From JACVRW01 sp963819635 (GTDB lineage: Bacteria; Actinomycetota; Thermoleophilia; Solirubrobacterales; Thermoleophilaceae): 64,000 nt of DNA. Below, piece after piece: positions 33,884 to 41,722 of the stretch (the first letter of the stretch is position 1; each line of letters starts with the position of its first letter). Below the pieces are notes generated by a model. That model saw only the letters and a program-made list of their open reading frames with translations. It did no database searches and had not been told where the DNA came from. The DNA lies in NCBI GenBank assembly GCA_963819635.1, contig CAWFWX010000010.1, positions 15,566-79,565 on the forward strand, read 5' to 3'. The position numbers and the translations under genes are program-made.

Positions 33884-34054
33884 ATGTCATGCAGGGGCAT
33901 TGACCCGACACTCCAGACCAGCGTGGAGAAGGGTCACTACATAGTCGATTCGCGCGAGGTCGCCGAGGCGATCGTTCGCTCATGGATGCTCGTAGCCACG
34001 GAGCCCGGACACGGGCCCCTCCGGGCCGATGAGGAGGAGCCCGCGTCCCGCTGA
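33884..34054 (+). CDS. Small FlgM-like anti-sigma factor candidate
   Basis: A 56-codon gene. The core EKGHYIVDSREVAEAIV matches the C-terminal pattern of FlgM anti-sigma-28 proteins (nGtYkVDaekIAe). An AGGAGGTG ribosome site lies 11 bases before the ATG. Its last 75 bases overlap the 3' end of thiL on the opposite strand. FlgM-like short proteins occur in non-motile actinobacteria, where the partner sigma is unknown; no flagellar genes are visible here. Family assignment is tentative. Confidence 0.65.
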   Translation: MSCRGIDPTLQTSVEKGHYIVDSREVAEAIVRSWMLVATEPGHGPLRADEEEPASR

Positions 34055-34885
34055 CGCCTCGCCGATCCACGTGAGCGGTGCCGCTCGCTCCGCGTCTTCG
34101 CGCCGGTCGGGCGGCACCGCCACGAGCAGCTCGTAGTCGTCGCCACCGGTGACCGCCTGTTCCGCGCTGACGCCGGGTGGTCGCGGCACGTCCTCGAGGC
34201 GCACGCGGAGCTCGACGCCGCTCCGGTCCGCCACGTGGCGCGCATCCGTGGCGAGCCCGTCGCTCACGTCGATCATCGCGGTGGCCCCCGCCTTGGCGAG
34301 CGCTCGGCCCTCCCGGAGCCGCGGGCGGGGGCGGAGGTGCCGCCTCGCGAGCCCGTCGGGGTCGTCGCCGCCCGTCTCGAGCAGCACGCGGCCCGCCTCG
34401 GAGCCGCCCAGCTCGCCCGTGACCGCGACGAGGTCTCCAGGACGCGCTCCGTCGCGGCCGACCAGCTCCTCCTCCGTGTCAGCCCAGCCCGTGACCGCGA
34501 CGGTCAGGACGAGCACGGGGCCGCGGGCCACGTCGCCCCCGGCGATCGTCGCGCCGCATTCGGCCGCGAGCTCCTCCATCCCGCGCACGAGCTCGAGCGG
34601 CTCGTCGAGATCGTCGGGCAGCACCACGGACACGTAGGCCTCGCCGATCTCGGCGCCCATCGCCGCGATGTCCGACAGGGCCGTCGCGAGGGCCTTCCAC
34701 CCGATGTCTCGCGGTTCGTGCGTCTCGCGGCGGAAGTGCACTCCGTCCACCAACGTGTCGATCGAGGTGACGGCGAACGGGCGCGCCCGCGTGACGGCCG
34801 CGTCATCGCCCGTCCAGCGAACGAGCCGGCCACTCCTGTCTGCGAGCGCGCTCTCGATCGCGGCGATCAGCTTGAGCTCGCCCAC
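33980..34885 (-). CDS. thiL: Thiamine-monophosphate kinase
   Basis: Phosphorylates thiamine monophosphate to the diphosphate cofactor. 301 residues from the GTG at 34885, chosen because it places GELKLIAAI at the N-terminus as in other ThiL proteins. Motifs: WTGDDAAVTR, TSIDTLVDGVHF, ALSDIAAMGAE, TIAGGDVARGP (metal and ATP sites) and IDVSDGLATDARHVA. It follows the PBP gene by 23 bases and ends inside an antisense small gene. Confidence 0.94.
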   Translation of the reverse strand: MGELKLIAAIESALADRSGRLVRWTGDDAAVTRARPFAVTSIDTLVDGVHFRRETHEPRDIGWKALATALSDIAAMGAEIGEAYVSVVLPDDLDEPLELVRGMEELAAECGATIAGGDVARGPVLVLTVAVTGWADTEEELVGRDGARPGDLVAVTGELGGSEAGRVLLETGGDDPDGLARRHLRPRPRLREGRALAKAGATAMIDVSDGLATDARHVADRSGVELRVRLEDVPRPPGVSAEQAVTGGDDYELLVAVPPDRREDAERAAPLTWIGEASAGRGLLLIGPEGPVSGLRGYEHP

Positions 34886-34908
34886 CGCGTCACCCGCCAG
34901 GACCAGGA

Positions 34909-37050
34909 TCAGCCGGGCGCGGCGGTCCCGTCGCCGTTGCCGTTCCCATTGCCGTTCCCGTTGCCGTTCCCGGGCGCCGGAGCCTCGGGAGCAACCTCCT
35001 CGGGCGGTTGCTGGGTCTCCGGCGCGTCGAGCGGCGCCTGCTCGTAGAAGCGCGGGTCGTACTGCTCGTCCGTGCCGTCTGTGGTGCCGCCGGTGCCGGG
35101 GCCGTAGTACTGGCCGGTACCGGCCGACCCGGTCGACGAATACTTCCCGAAGAACGGCGAGAACGTGGCCGGTTCGGTCGGCTGCGGGAAGTCGTCGCAG
35201 CTGTCCCCGTGCGCGGGGACCATGAAGGCGTGCCAGACGGGCGCGGCGTAGGTACCGCCCTGAGCGCCCGGCATGGCGATGCCGGCCTTCGGATAGCCAA
35301 CCCACACGGCGGCTGACAGCTTGGGCGTGTAGCCCACGAACCAGGCGTCCTTCGCCTCGTCTGTCGTGCCAGTCTTGCCGGCGGCCGGACAGCCGTAGTT
35401 CGCCGCGGTGCCGGTGCCGGACTGCACGTTCATCTCGAGGATCCTGGTGACCTCGTACGCCTCGCCGTCGGTCAGCACGCGCTTGCCCTGCGAGTTGGCC
35501 AGATCCTCGCTCTTGCCGTCGGGGAAGACGACCCTTTCGATCCCCGTCGGCCGGTGCCGGATGCCCCCGCTCGCGAGCGTCGCGTAGGCAGCCGCCATCT
35601 CGAGCGGCGTCACGCCGAGGGTCAATCCGCCGAGGCCCTCGGCCGGGTAGCAGTCGAGGTGCGTGGTGATTCCGAGGAGCTTGGCCGTCTCGCACACCTT
35701 CTTCGGCCCGAGGTCGAGGATCAGCTGCGCGTAGACGGTGTTGTCAGACGACAGCGTCGCGCGCGTGAGGCTCACGTTCCCGATGTAGCTGTTCCCGAAG
35801 GTCTTGACCTCCCAGTGCCCGTAGTCGGGATCGTCGATGTCGAGCGGCTTCGAGGTGTACGAGGTCGCGTCGGGATCGACGCCGGCGCGAACGGCCGCGG
35901 TCAGCACGAACGTCTTGAACGCGGAGCCGGGCTGGCGGTGTCCCTGGGCGGCGAGGTTGAAGTTGCTCTGCGTGTACGTCCCGGTTGACGCCATCGCCCG
36001 GATCTTCCCGTTGTTCGGGTCGATCGCCACGACCGCGGAGCTCGGCCCGGCGGGATCGGCGTAGTAGGCGTTGGCCGCCTCGCGCGCGGCGTCCTGGAAC
36101 TTCGGGTCGATCGTCGTGTGGATGCGGAGGCCGCCGCGGCGTACGACGCCCACGCCGTAGCGCTCGATCAGCTTCTCCTGGACGTAGTCGAAGAAGTAGG
36201 GCTCCCGCCGCTGGATGTAGCGAGTGCCGTGGCGCAGGCCGAGCCCCCGGTTCGACGCCCTCTCGAACTCGGCCCGGGTGATGTACCCGTTCTCGAGCAT
36301 CTGGCGGAGCACGGCGTTGCGGCGCGCCAGCGCCGCCTGCGGATTGCGGAACGGGTTGTACTCGGAGGGCGCCTGCGGAAGGCCGGCGAGCAGCGCCGAC
36401 TGGTAGAGGCGGAGGTTGCTGGCGTGCTTGTCGAAGAACGTGACGGCCGCGGCCTCGACGCCGATCGCCGTGCGGCCGCCGACCGTGCCGTAGGGCACCG
36501 AGTTCAGGTAGTTGTGCAGCACCCAGGTCTTGGAGTGCTTCTCCTCGAGCTCGGAGGCAAGCTTGGCCTCGCGGATCTTCCGGGCGAAGTCGCGCTTGGG
36601 GTCCTTGATGTAGAGGGCGCGCACGAGCTGCTGTGTGATCGTCGAGCCACCCTGCACCGTCTTACCTGACTCGAGGTTCTTGATGCCGGCCCGGACGATC
36701 GCGTTGAGGTCGACCCCGCCGTGCTTGTAGAAGCGCTCGTCCTCGATCGCGACCGTGGCCCGGCGCATCTCCAGCGGGATGTCCGCCCAGGGGACCACCC
36801 GGCGCAGGACATCGGACTGGATGAAGCCGAGCCGTGAGCCGTCGGCCGCGTAGACCACCGACAGCTGCCCCTTGTCCGCCGGCTTCAGCTCGGAGAGGTC
36901 GGGCGCGGACGCGGCGATGGCGAGGACGTAGCCGACCGCCGACAGCACGCCGATGACGGCGACCGTGGCGAGCACCGCGAGGCCGAGCAGCACCGAGCTG
37001 CGCCCGGTGTGGCGCCTTCGCCTTCTCGACTTTCGCTGCCGTTGAGTCAT
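34909..37050 (-). CDS. Class A penicillin-binding protein (PBP1A type)
   Basis: 713 residues, bifunctional peptidoglycan synthase. One N-terminal membrane helix, GT51 transglycosylase domain (catalytic Glu in TVAIEDERFYKHGGVD, then GGSTITQQLVRAL and RKIREAKLASELE), transpeptidase domain with SxxK in GSAFKTF, SxN in SSDNTVY and KTG in AGKTGTTDEAKDAW. A long C-terminal tail rich in Thr/Gly/Pro ends in Asn-Gly dipeptide repeats. ATG at 37050 preceded by thiL-proximal spacing downstream. Outer-face enzyme; no PASTA domain. Confidence 0.94.
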   Translation of the reverse strand: MTQRQRKSRRRRRHTGRSSVLLGLAVLATVAVIGVLSAVGYVLAIAASAPDLSELKPADKGQLSVVYAADGSRLGFIQSDVLRRVVPWADIPLEMRRATVAIEDERFYKHGGVDLNAIVRAGIKNLESGKTVQGGSTITQQLVRALYIKDPKRDFARKIREAKLASELEEKHSKTWVLHNYLNSVPYGTVGGRTAIGVEAAAVTFFDKHASNLRLYQSALLAGLPQAPSEYNPFRNPQAALARRNAVLRQMLENGYITRAEFERASNRGLGLRHGTRYIQRREPYFFDYVQEKLIERYGVGVVRRGGLRIHTTIDPKFQDAAREAANAYYADPAGPSSAVVAIDPNNGKIRAMASTGTYTQSNFNLAAQGHRQPGSAFKTFVLTAAVRAGVDPDATSYTSKPLDIDDPDYGHWEVKTFGNSYIGNVSLTRATLSSDNTVYAQLILDLGPKKVCETAKLLGITTHLDCYPAEGLGGLTLGVTPLEMAAAYATLASGGIRHRPTGIERVVFPDGKSEDLANSQGKRVLTDGEAYEVTRILEMNVQSGTGTAANYGCPAAGKTGTTDEAKDAWFVGYTPKLSAAVWVGYPKAGIAMPGAQGGTYAAPVWHAFMVPAHGDSCDDFPQPTEPATFSPFFGKYSSTGSAGTGQYYGPGTGGTTDGTDEQYDPRFYEQAPLDAPETQQPPEEVAPEAPAPGNGNGNGNGNGNGDGTAAPG
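34927..34974 (-). repeat. Hexamer repeat encoding Asn-Gly dipeptides
   Basis: Six to seven copies of a 6-base unit (GGCAAC / GGGAAC on the coding strand) at the 3' end of the PBP gene encode (Asn-Gly)n followed by GDGTAAPG. This is a slippage-prone microsatellite, so its length may vary between strains. Confidence 0.8.
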
Positions 37051-37076
37051 GAGAAAGTTCGGTGCCGAACCCGCGC

Positions 37077-37865
37077 TCAGGCCTCGGTTGAGGATAGTGA
37101 GTGCTCCCGCAGCCGACGCAGCCAGCGCGCGCGCAGCTCGGCCGCGGTCCTGCCGCGCTCGGCAGGGCTCGACGCCCAGGTCGTAGCGCTGAGGCGGACG
37201 CCCTCCTTGTCGACCTCGGCGATCGTGACCGCGATGCCCGCGTCCTCGTCGGCGACCAGCTCCATGGCCTTGTCGAGGTCGGCGTCGGCCGGCAGCCACA
37301 CCGACACCTCCACCTGCACGCGCGCGTCGAGGATCGTGTGGTTCACGACCGAGCTCTGGGCCAGGCGCTCGTTCGGCACGATCAGGCGGCGGCCGTCGTC
37401 GAGGCGGATGTAGGTGTAGGTCAGCTTCATGTCCTCGACCTCGCCGGTCTCCTCCTCGAACGTCACGAGGTCGCCGATGCGGATCGGCTGGGTGATCGCG
37501 AGGAGGATGCCCGCGATCGCGTTCGCGAGCGTCTGACGGGCCGCGAAGCCGATGATGAGGCCGAGCAGAGCCGACGACGCGAGGATGGCCCTGGCCACGT
37601 TCTCCAGCTCCGGGAACTTCGAGGCCGCCACGGCCGCGCCGATCAGGAGAATCCCCGCGCTCACGAGCCGGCGGACGAGGCGCAGGCGCGTCCGGGTGGC
37701 CGGGGAGAGCTCGCCGCGCGTGACCAGCTCGCTCACGCTCTCGCCGCGCTTCGCGATCACATGGTCCACGATCCGAGCGATGATGATCGCGACCAGCAGC
37801 GATATACCGGCGTCGATCCAGTCGTCTCTGCTGGCTGCCGCTGTGTAGAAATGGACTTCCGGCAT
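37077..37865 (-). CDS. MscS-family mechanosensitive channel
   Basis: 262 residues, a short MscS homologue. Three N-terminal membrane helices lead into the pore helix region (LASSALLGLIIGFAARQTLA, with Gly/Ala packing) and the beta domain IRIGDLVTFEEETGEVEDM, LIVPNERLAQSSVVNHT. Opens under hypo-osmotic stress. The ATG at 37865 shares a CATG with the divergent gene's ATG at 37864, so one start may be wrong. Confidence 0.92.
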   Translation of the reverse strand: MPEVHFYTAAASRDDWIDAGISLLVAIIIARIVDHVIAKRGESVSELVTRGELSPATRTRLRLVRRLVSAGILLIGAAVAASKFPELENVARAILASSALLGLIIGFAARQTLANAIAGILLAITQPIRIGDLVTFEEETGEVEDMKLTYTYIRLDDGRRLIVPNERLAQSSVVNHTILDARVQVEVSVWLPADADLDKAMELVADEDAGIAVTIAEVDKEGVRLSATTWASSPAERGRTAAELRARWLRRLREHSLSSTEA

Positions 37866-39122
37866 GGCGATTGAGGCTACCCCCGTGCGCGCAGGACGGG
37901 TCGCGGCAGTCCGCGACTCCGAGGCGTTCCGGGCCGCCATGCGGATCGGGCTGTCCTCCCGCATGGCGGTGCTCCTGGTGGCGATCTTCGCCGCGCTCTC
38001 GTTCGGTCCTGCGAGCGGCGGCCTGGCCCGCGAGAACGCCGGCAAGTTCGACGATCCAGCCCTCACTCACGCGATCGCCGACCCGCTGCTGGCGCCGCTC
38101 GCTCGCTGGGACTCCGTCTGGTACCTCCGGATCGCCGATTCCGGCTACGGGGACAGCGCCCCGCGGGCGGCCTTCTTCCCGCTCTACCCAGTGCTGGTGC
38201 GGGGCGTGGGCACGGTGTTCGGCGGCTCACACGCGGCTCTCCTCGTGGCGGCATACCTCGTCTCGCTGGCCGCCTTCCTCGCGGCGCTCGTGCTGCTTCA
38301 CCGGCTGACGGAGCTGGAGCTCGGGCGCCGCTCGCTCGCCCGGCGCTCCTCTTGCTCGCGGTCTTCCCGGCGGCGGTCTTCTTCGGCGCGCCGTACTCCG
38401 AGAGCCTCTTCCTGCTGCTCGCTGTTGGCGCGTTCTACGCCGCGCGGACGGGTCACTGGGCGTGGGCCGGGGCCTGCGCGGGACTCGCGTCCGGGACGCG
38501 CAGCTCAGGCCTGCTGCTCCTGCTTCCCCTCGCGATGATCTGGTGGAGCTCTCGGCCCCGGCGGACGGCCGACGCGGGCTGGCTCCTGCTCGCACCGCTC
38601 GGCATCGCCCTGTACGCGGCGTGGCTCGGCCTCGTCGAGGGCGACGCGCTCCGCTTCCTCGACGTCCAGGAGGCGTGGTCGCGCGAGCTCGCCGTGCCGC
38701 TGGCGGGGGCGTGGGACGGGTTCGTGGCCGCCGTCGACGGGGTCAGGCAGCTCGCTTCGGGGTCGCGCTCGCCGGTCTACTTCGAGGCCGCGGCGGGTGA
38801 TCCGTTCCGGATCGCCGCGATCAACGTGATGCTGTTCGCGACGCTCGTCTTCGCGGTCGTCGCCTGCGTCGGCGTCCTTCGGAGGCTGCCGCGGCCCTAC
38901 GGGGTCTGGGTGGCGGCCTCGCTCGTGCTCCCGCTGAGCTTTCCGGTGACGCCGCAGCCGCTGATGTCGCTGCCTCGCTTCGTGAGCGTCCTGTTCCCGG
39001 TCTTCATGTGGCTCGCGCTCGTGTGCGAGGAGCGGCGCGTCACGGATCTGGTGGTGGCCGCCTCGGCGGTCGGCCTCGGCCTGTTCACGGCGCAGTACGC
39101 AAGCTGGCACTGGATCTCGTGA
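37864..39122 (+). pseudogene. PIG-V-like membrane mannosyltransferase, interrupted by a frameshift
   Basis: Reads as one gene in two frames. The first frame (from ATG 37864) carries RWDSVWYLRIADSGYG and APRAAFFPLYPVLVRG, the lumenal motifs of GPI-mannosyltransferase-like (PIG-V) GT-C enzymes. After LGRRSLAR the frame changes by one base near 38343 (CGGCG where CGGGCG would keep the frame) and continues ALLLLAVFPAAVFFGAPYSE to 39122. About 8-9 membrane helices in total. Either a true inactivating 1-base deletion or a base-calling error in a G run. Would use a polyprenyl-phosphate sugar donor. Confidence 0.8.
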
Positions 39123-39790
39123 CGCCCGTACGCGCGGTGCTTCTCGATGCGCTCGGCACGCTGGTCGAGCTCCAGCCGCCGGCGCCGCGGCTGCGGCGTG
39201 TGCTCCGCGAGTCCGGGTTCGAGGTCTCCGAGGAGCTGGCGGCGGCGGGCTTCGCCGCGGAGATCACCTACTACCTGGACCACCACCTCGACGGCTCTGA
39301 CTCGCAGCGACTCGAGCGGCTCCGCGACCGCTGTGCCGAGGAGCTGCGGGGCGCGCTCGGCATCCCGGGCCTCGACCACGCCACCGCGCGCCGCGCGATG
39401 CTCGGGGCGCTCGAGTTCACCCCCTACCCGGACGTATTGCCCACGCTCGGTGAGCTGCGCGAGCGCGAGGTCGTGCTGGTGATCGCGAGCAACTGGGACT
39501 GCTCGCTGCCCGAGTGGCTTCGTCCCACGGGGATCATGGAGCTGGTCGACGCCGTGGTGACCTCGGCGGAGGTCGGGGAGGCAAAGCCGAGCCCGCGCGT
39601 GTTCGAGCGCGCGCTCGCGCTCGCTCGCGTGGCACCCGGTGAGGCGCTGCACGTCGGGGACAAGGTGGACAACGACCTGGAGGGCGCCGCGGCGGCCGGC
39701 GTGAGGGGCGTGCTCATCCAGCGCGAGGGGGACCCGCCGCCCGGGGTCGAGGCCATCCGCTCGTTTTCCGAGCTTCTCGCCCTACTCTGA
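39119..39790 (+). CDS. HAD-superfamily hydrolase
   Basis: 223 residues. Motif I is LLDALGTLVEL with the nucleophile Asp and a DxxGT variant lacking the second Asp, as in haloacid dehalogenase-type members; motif II VIASNWD; motif III/IV AKPSPRVFERAL and HVGDKVDNDLEGA. A phosphatase or dehalogenase-like enzyme of unknown substrate. GTG start at 39119 overlaps the previous stop (GTGA). Confidence 0.85.
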   Translation: MTPVRAVLLDALGTLVELQPPAPRLRRVLRESGFEVSEELAAAGFAAEITYYLDHHLDGSDSQRLERLRDRCAEELRGALGIPGLDHATARRAMLGALEFTPYPDVLPTLGELREREVVLVIASNWDCSLPEWLRPTGIMELVDAVVTSAEVGEAKPSPRVFERALALARVAPGEALHVGDKVDNDLEGAAAAGVRGVLIQREGDPPPGVEAIRSFSELLALL

Positions 39791-39795
39791 CACCC

Positions 39796-40629
39796 GTGCA
39801 GCACGCCGCGTTCGACCCGCCGCCACCTCCTCCACCCGCGCGTCCGGAGCTGCCCGAGGGGGCCACACCGCGCTGGCCCGCCTGGTACGCGGGCGTCGGC
39901 TTCCTGGTTGCGCTGATCGCCACGCTGATCGTGGTGGGGATCGTCGCGGCGGCCACCGGCGCGACCACGGACGACGAAAACCCCACCTTCACGGTCATCG
40001 CGACGTTCCTGCAGGGGCTCATCTTCATCGGCACCGCGGTCATGTTCGCCTCGTTCACCAGGCGGCCCCGTCCCGAGCACTTCGGCCTGCGGCCGACACG
40101 GTTCTGGCCGGCCGTGGGCTGGGCGGCGCTCGGCATCACGAGCTTCTACGTGGCCGTGGCGATCTACACGGCGATCGTCCAGCCGGACGCCGAGCAGTCC
40201 GTCGCGCAGGACCTCGGCGCCGACCAGGGCACCTTCGGCATGATCGCGGCGGGCTTCATGGTCATCTGCGTGGCGCCGGTCGCGGAGGAGTTCTTCTTCC
40301 GCGGCTTCTTCTACAAAGCGCTCCGCAGCCGCTACACGGTGCTGGCGGCCGCGGCCATAGACGGCCTCCTGTTCGGCCTCATCCACTACGACTTCTCGGG
40401 CGCCGATGCTCTCCTCATCCTGCCGCCGCTCGGCGTGCTCGGCTTCATCTTCTGCCTCGTCTACGAGCGGACCGGCTCTCTTTACCCGGTGATAGCGCTG
40501 CACGCGCTCAACAACGCGATCGCGTACGGGGTGACCGTCGAGGACGCCTCCGTGTCGCTCGTCCTGGGTCCGCTCGTGCTGCTCGCCTGCGTCCTCGTGC
40601 CGCGAGCACAGCGGACGGCCATGGCATAG
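39796..40629 (+). CDS. CPBP-family intramembrane metalloprotease
   Basis: 277 residues with a Pro-rich cytoplasmic start and about eight membrane helices. The CAAX-protease/bacteriocin-processing motif set is visible: EEFFFRGFFYKAL (motif 1, EExxxR), FGLIHYDF (motif 2 His) and HALNNAIAYG (motif 3). Bacterial members include proteases linked to bacteriocin self-immunity; no client can be named. 5 bases after the HAD gene. Confidence 0.88.
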   Translation: MQHAAFDPPPPPPPARPELPEGATPRWPAWYAGVGFLVALIATLIVVGIVAAATGATTDDENPTFTVIATFLQGLIFIGTAVMFASFTRRPRPEHFGLRPTRFWPAVGWAALGITSFYVAVAIYTAIVQPDAEQSVAQDLGADQGTFGMIAAGFMVICVAPVAEEFFFRGFFYKALRSRYTVLAAAAIDGLLFGLIHYDFSGADALLILPPLGVLGFIFCLVYERTGSLYPVIALHALNNAIAYGVTVEDASVSLVLGPLVLLACVLVPRAQRTAMA

Positions 40630-41621
40630 TGAGCGCCTCAATGACGACGAGTCGCCTCCTCCCGGTCCCGTTGATCGTGCTGGCTCTCGCCCCGGCGGTG
40701 CACGCCCAGACACCCATCACGCCCGTGCCGCCGCCCCCGCAGCCGGCGGCGGGCAAGGCCTCGCTGGCCGTCAAGGGCGGGCTCGCGACACGCAAGGCGC
40801 GCTACTTCGCGCCGTCGCAGGAAGTCGTGGTGCGGGGTGTCGTGAAGCCCTACGTCCCGGATCAGGCGCTCACCCTGTACGCGATCCGGCGCGGGAAGGC
40901 GAGCAAGACAGTGCGCCGCGCGGTAGGGCGTCGCGGCCGCTACGAGTTCCGCTTCAAGGTCGGCAATCCCGGTCCGGTCCGGCTGGTGGTGAAGCACCGC
41001 GCCAGTGACGGCCAGGCCGCGTTCCGAACGCGCAGCGAGACGATCCAGGTGGTCGACTGGGACGCCGGCGCCGGCACGCGCGGCCTGAAGGTGCTGCTCC
41101 TGCAGCGCGGCCTCCTGAAGCTCGGCTTCGCGACGCCCGTCACGGGCTACTTCGACGGGCTCACGGCGAACGCGGTGAACGTGTTCCGCAAGACGAACGA
41201 GCTCGGCCGCGACGGCTTCGCGACGAAGTCCGTCTACGCGATGGTCATGCGCGGCGAGGGCGCCTACAAGCTGCGCTACCCGACCTCGGGGACCCACGGA
41301 AAGCACGTGGAGTTCGACTGGTCGCGGCAGGTGCTGGTGCTGGCCGACCGCGGCAAGCCGTACCGCGTCTACCACACGTCGTCCGGTTCGCCCGTGACGC
41401 CGACCGTGTTCGGCAGCTACAGCTTCTACCGCAAGGACTACGGCACGAACGCGAAGGGGATGGTGCACTCGTCCTACTTCATCGGCGGCTACGCGATCCA
41501 CGGCTACCCCTCGGTGCCGAACTACCCAGCGAGCCACGGCTGCCTGCGCGTGCCGATCCCGAACGCCCTCTCGATCTTCAACTGGATCGACCTGGGCGAC
41601 CCGATCTACACGTACCAGTAG
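40629..41621 (+). CDS. Secreted L,D-transpeptidase with peptidoglycan-binding domain
   Basis: 330 residues. Signal peptide (residues ~5-25, LLPVPLIVLALAPAVHAQ), an Ig-like or beta-rich region, a peptidoglycan-binding repeat (RGLKVLLLQRGLLKLGF, residues ~150-215) and a YkuD catalytic domain with YAIHGYPSVPNYPASHGCLR containing the His and catalytic Cys. Forms 3-3 crosslinks or attaches proteins to peptidoglycan. GTG shares one base with the previous TAG. Transcription probably ends at the hairpin 25 bases downstream. Confidence 0.93.
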   Translation: MSASMTTSRLLPVPLIVLALAPAVHAQTPITPVPPPPQPAAGKASLAVKGGLATRKARYFAPSQEVVVRGVVKPYVPDQALTLYAIRRGKASKTVRRAVGRRGRYEFRFKVGNPGPVRLVVKHRASDGQAAFRTRSETIQVVDWDAGAGTRGLKVLLLQRGLLKLGFATPVTGYFDGLTANAVNVFRKTNELGRDGFATKSVYAMVMRGEGAYKLRYPTSGTHGKHVEFDWSRQVLVLADRGKPYRVYHTSSGSPVTPTVFGSYSFYRKDYGTNAKGMVHSSYFIGGYAIHGYPSVPNYPASHGCLRVPIPNALSIFNWIDLGDPIYTYQ

Positions 41622-41646
41622 CGCGACTGCCGCCGGGAGAACGCAA

Positions 41647-41673
41647 AGGCCCCGCCCTGGACGGACGGGGCCT
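41647..41673. terminator. Stem-loop between convergent cell-wall genes
   Basis: AGGCCCCG and CGGGGCCT form a perfect 8-bp stem around an 11-base loop, in the 101 bases between two convergent stops. No T-run follows in either direction, as is common for GC-rich actinobacterial terminators; function as a bidirectional terminator is inferred. Confidence 0.6.
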
Positions 41674-41722
41674 CCGCGGTTCCCCCTGGCTGCGCCGGCC
41701 CACCGGGCCGACGGGGCTTGAG

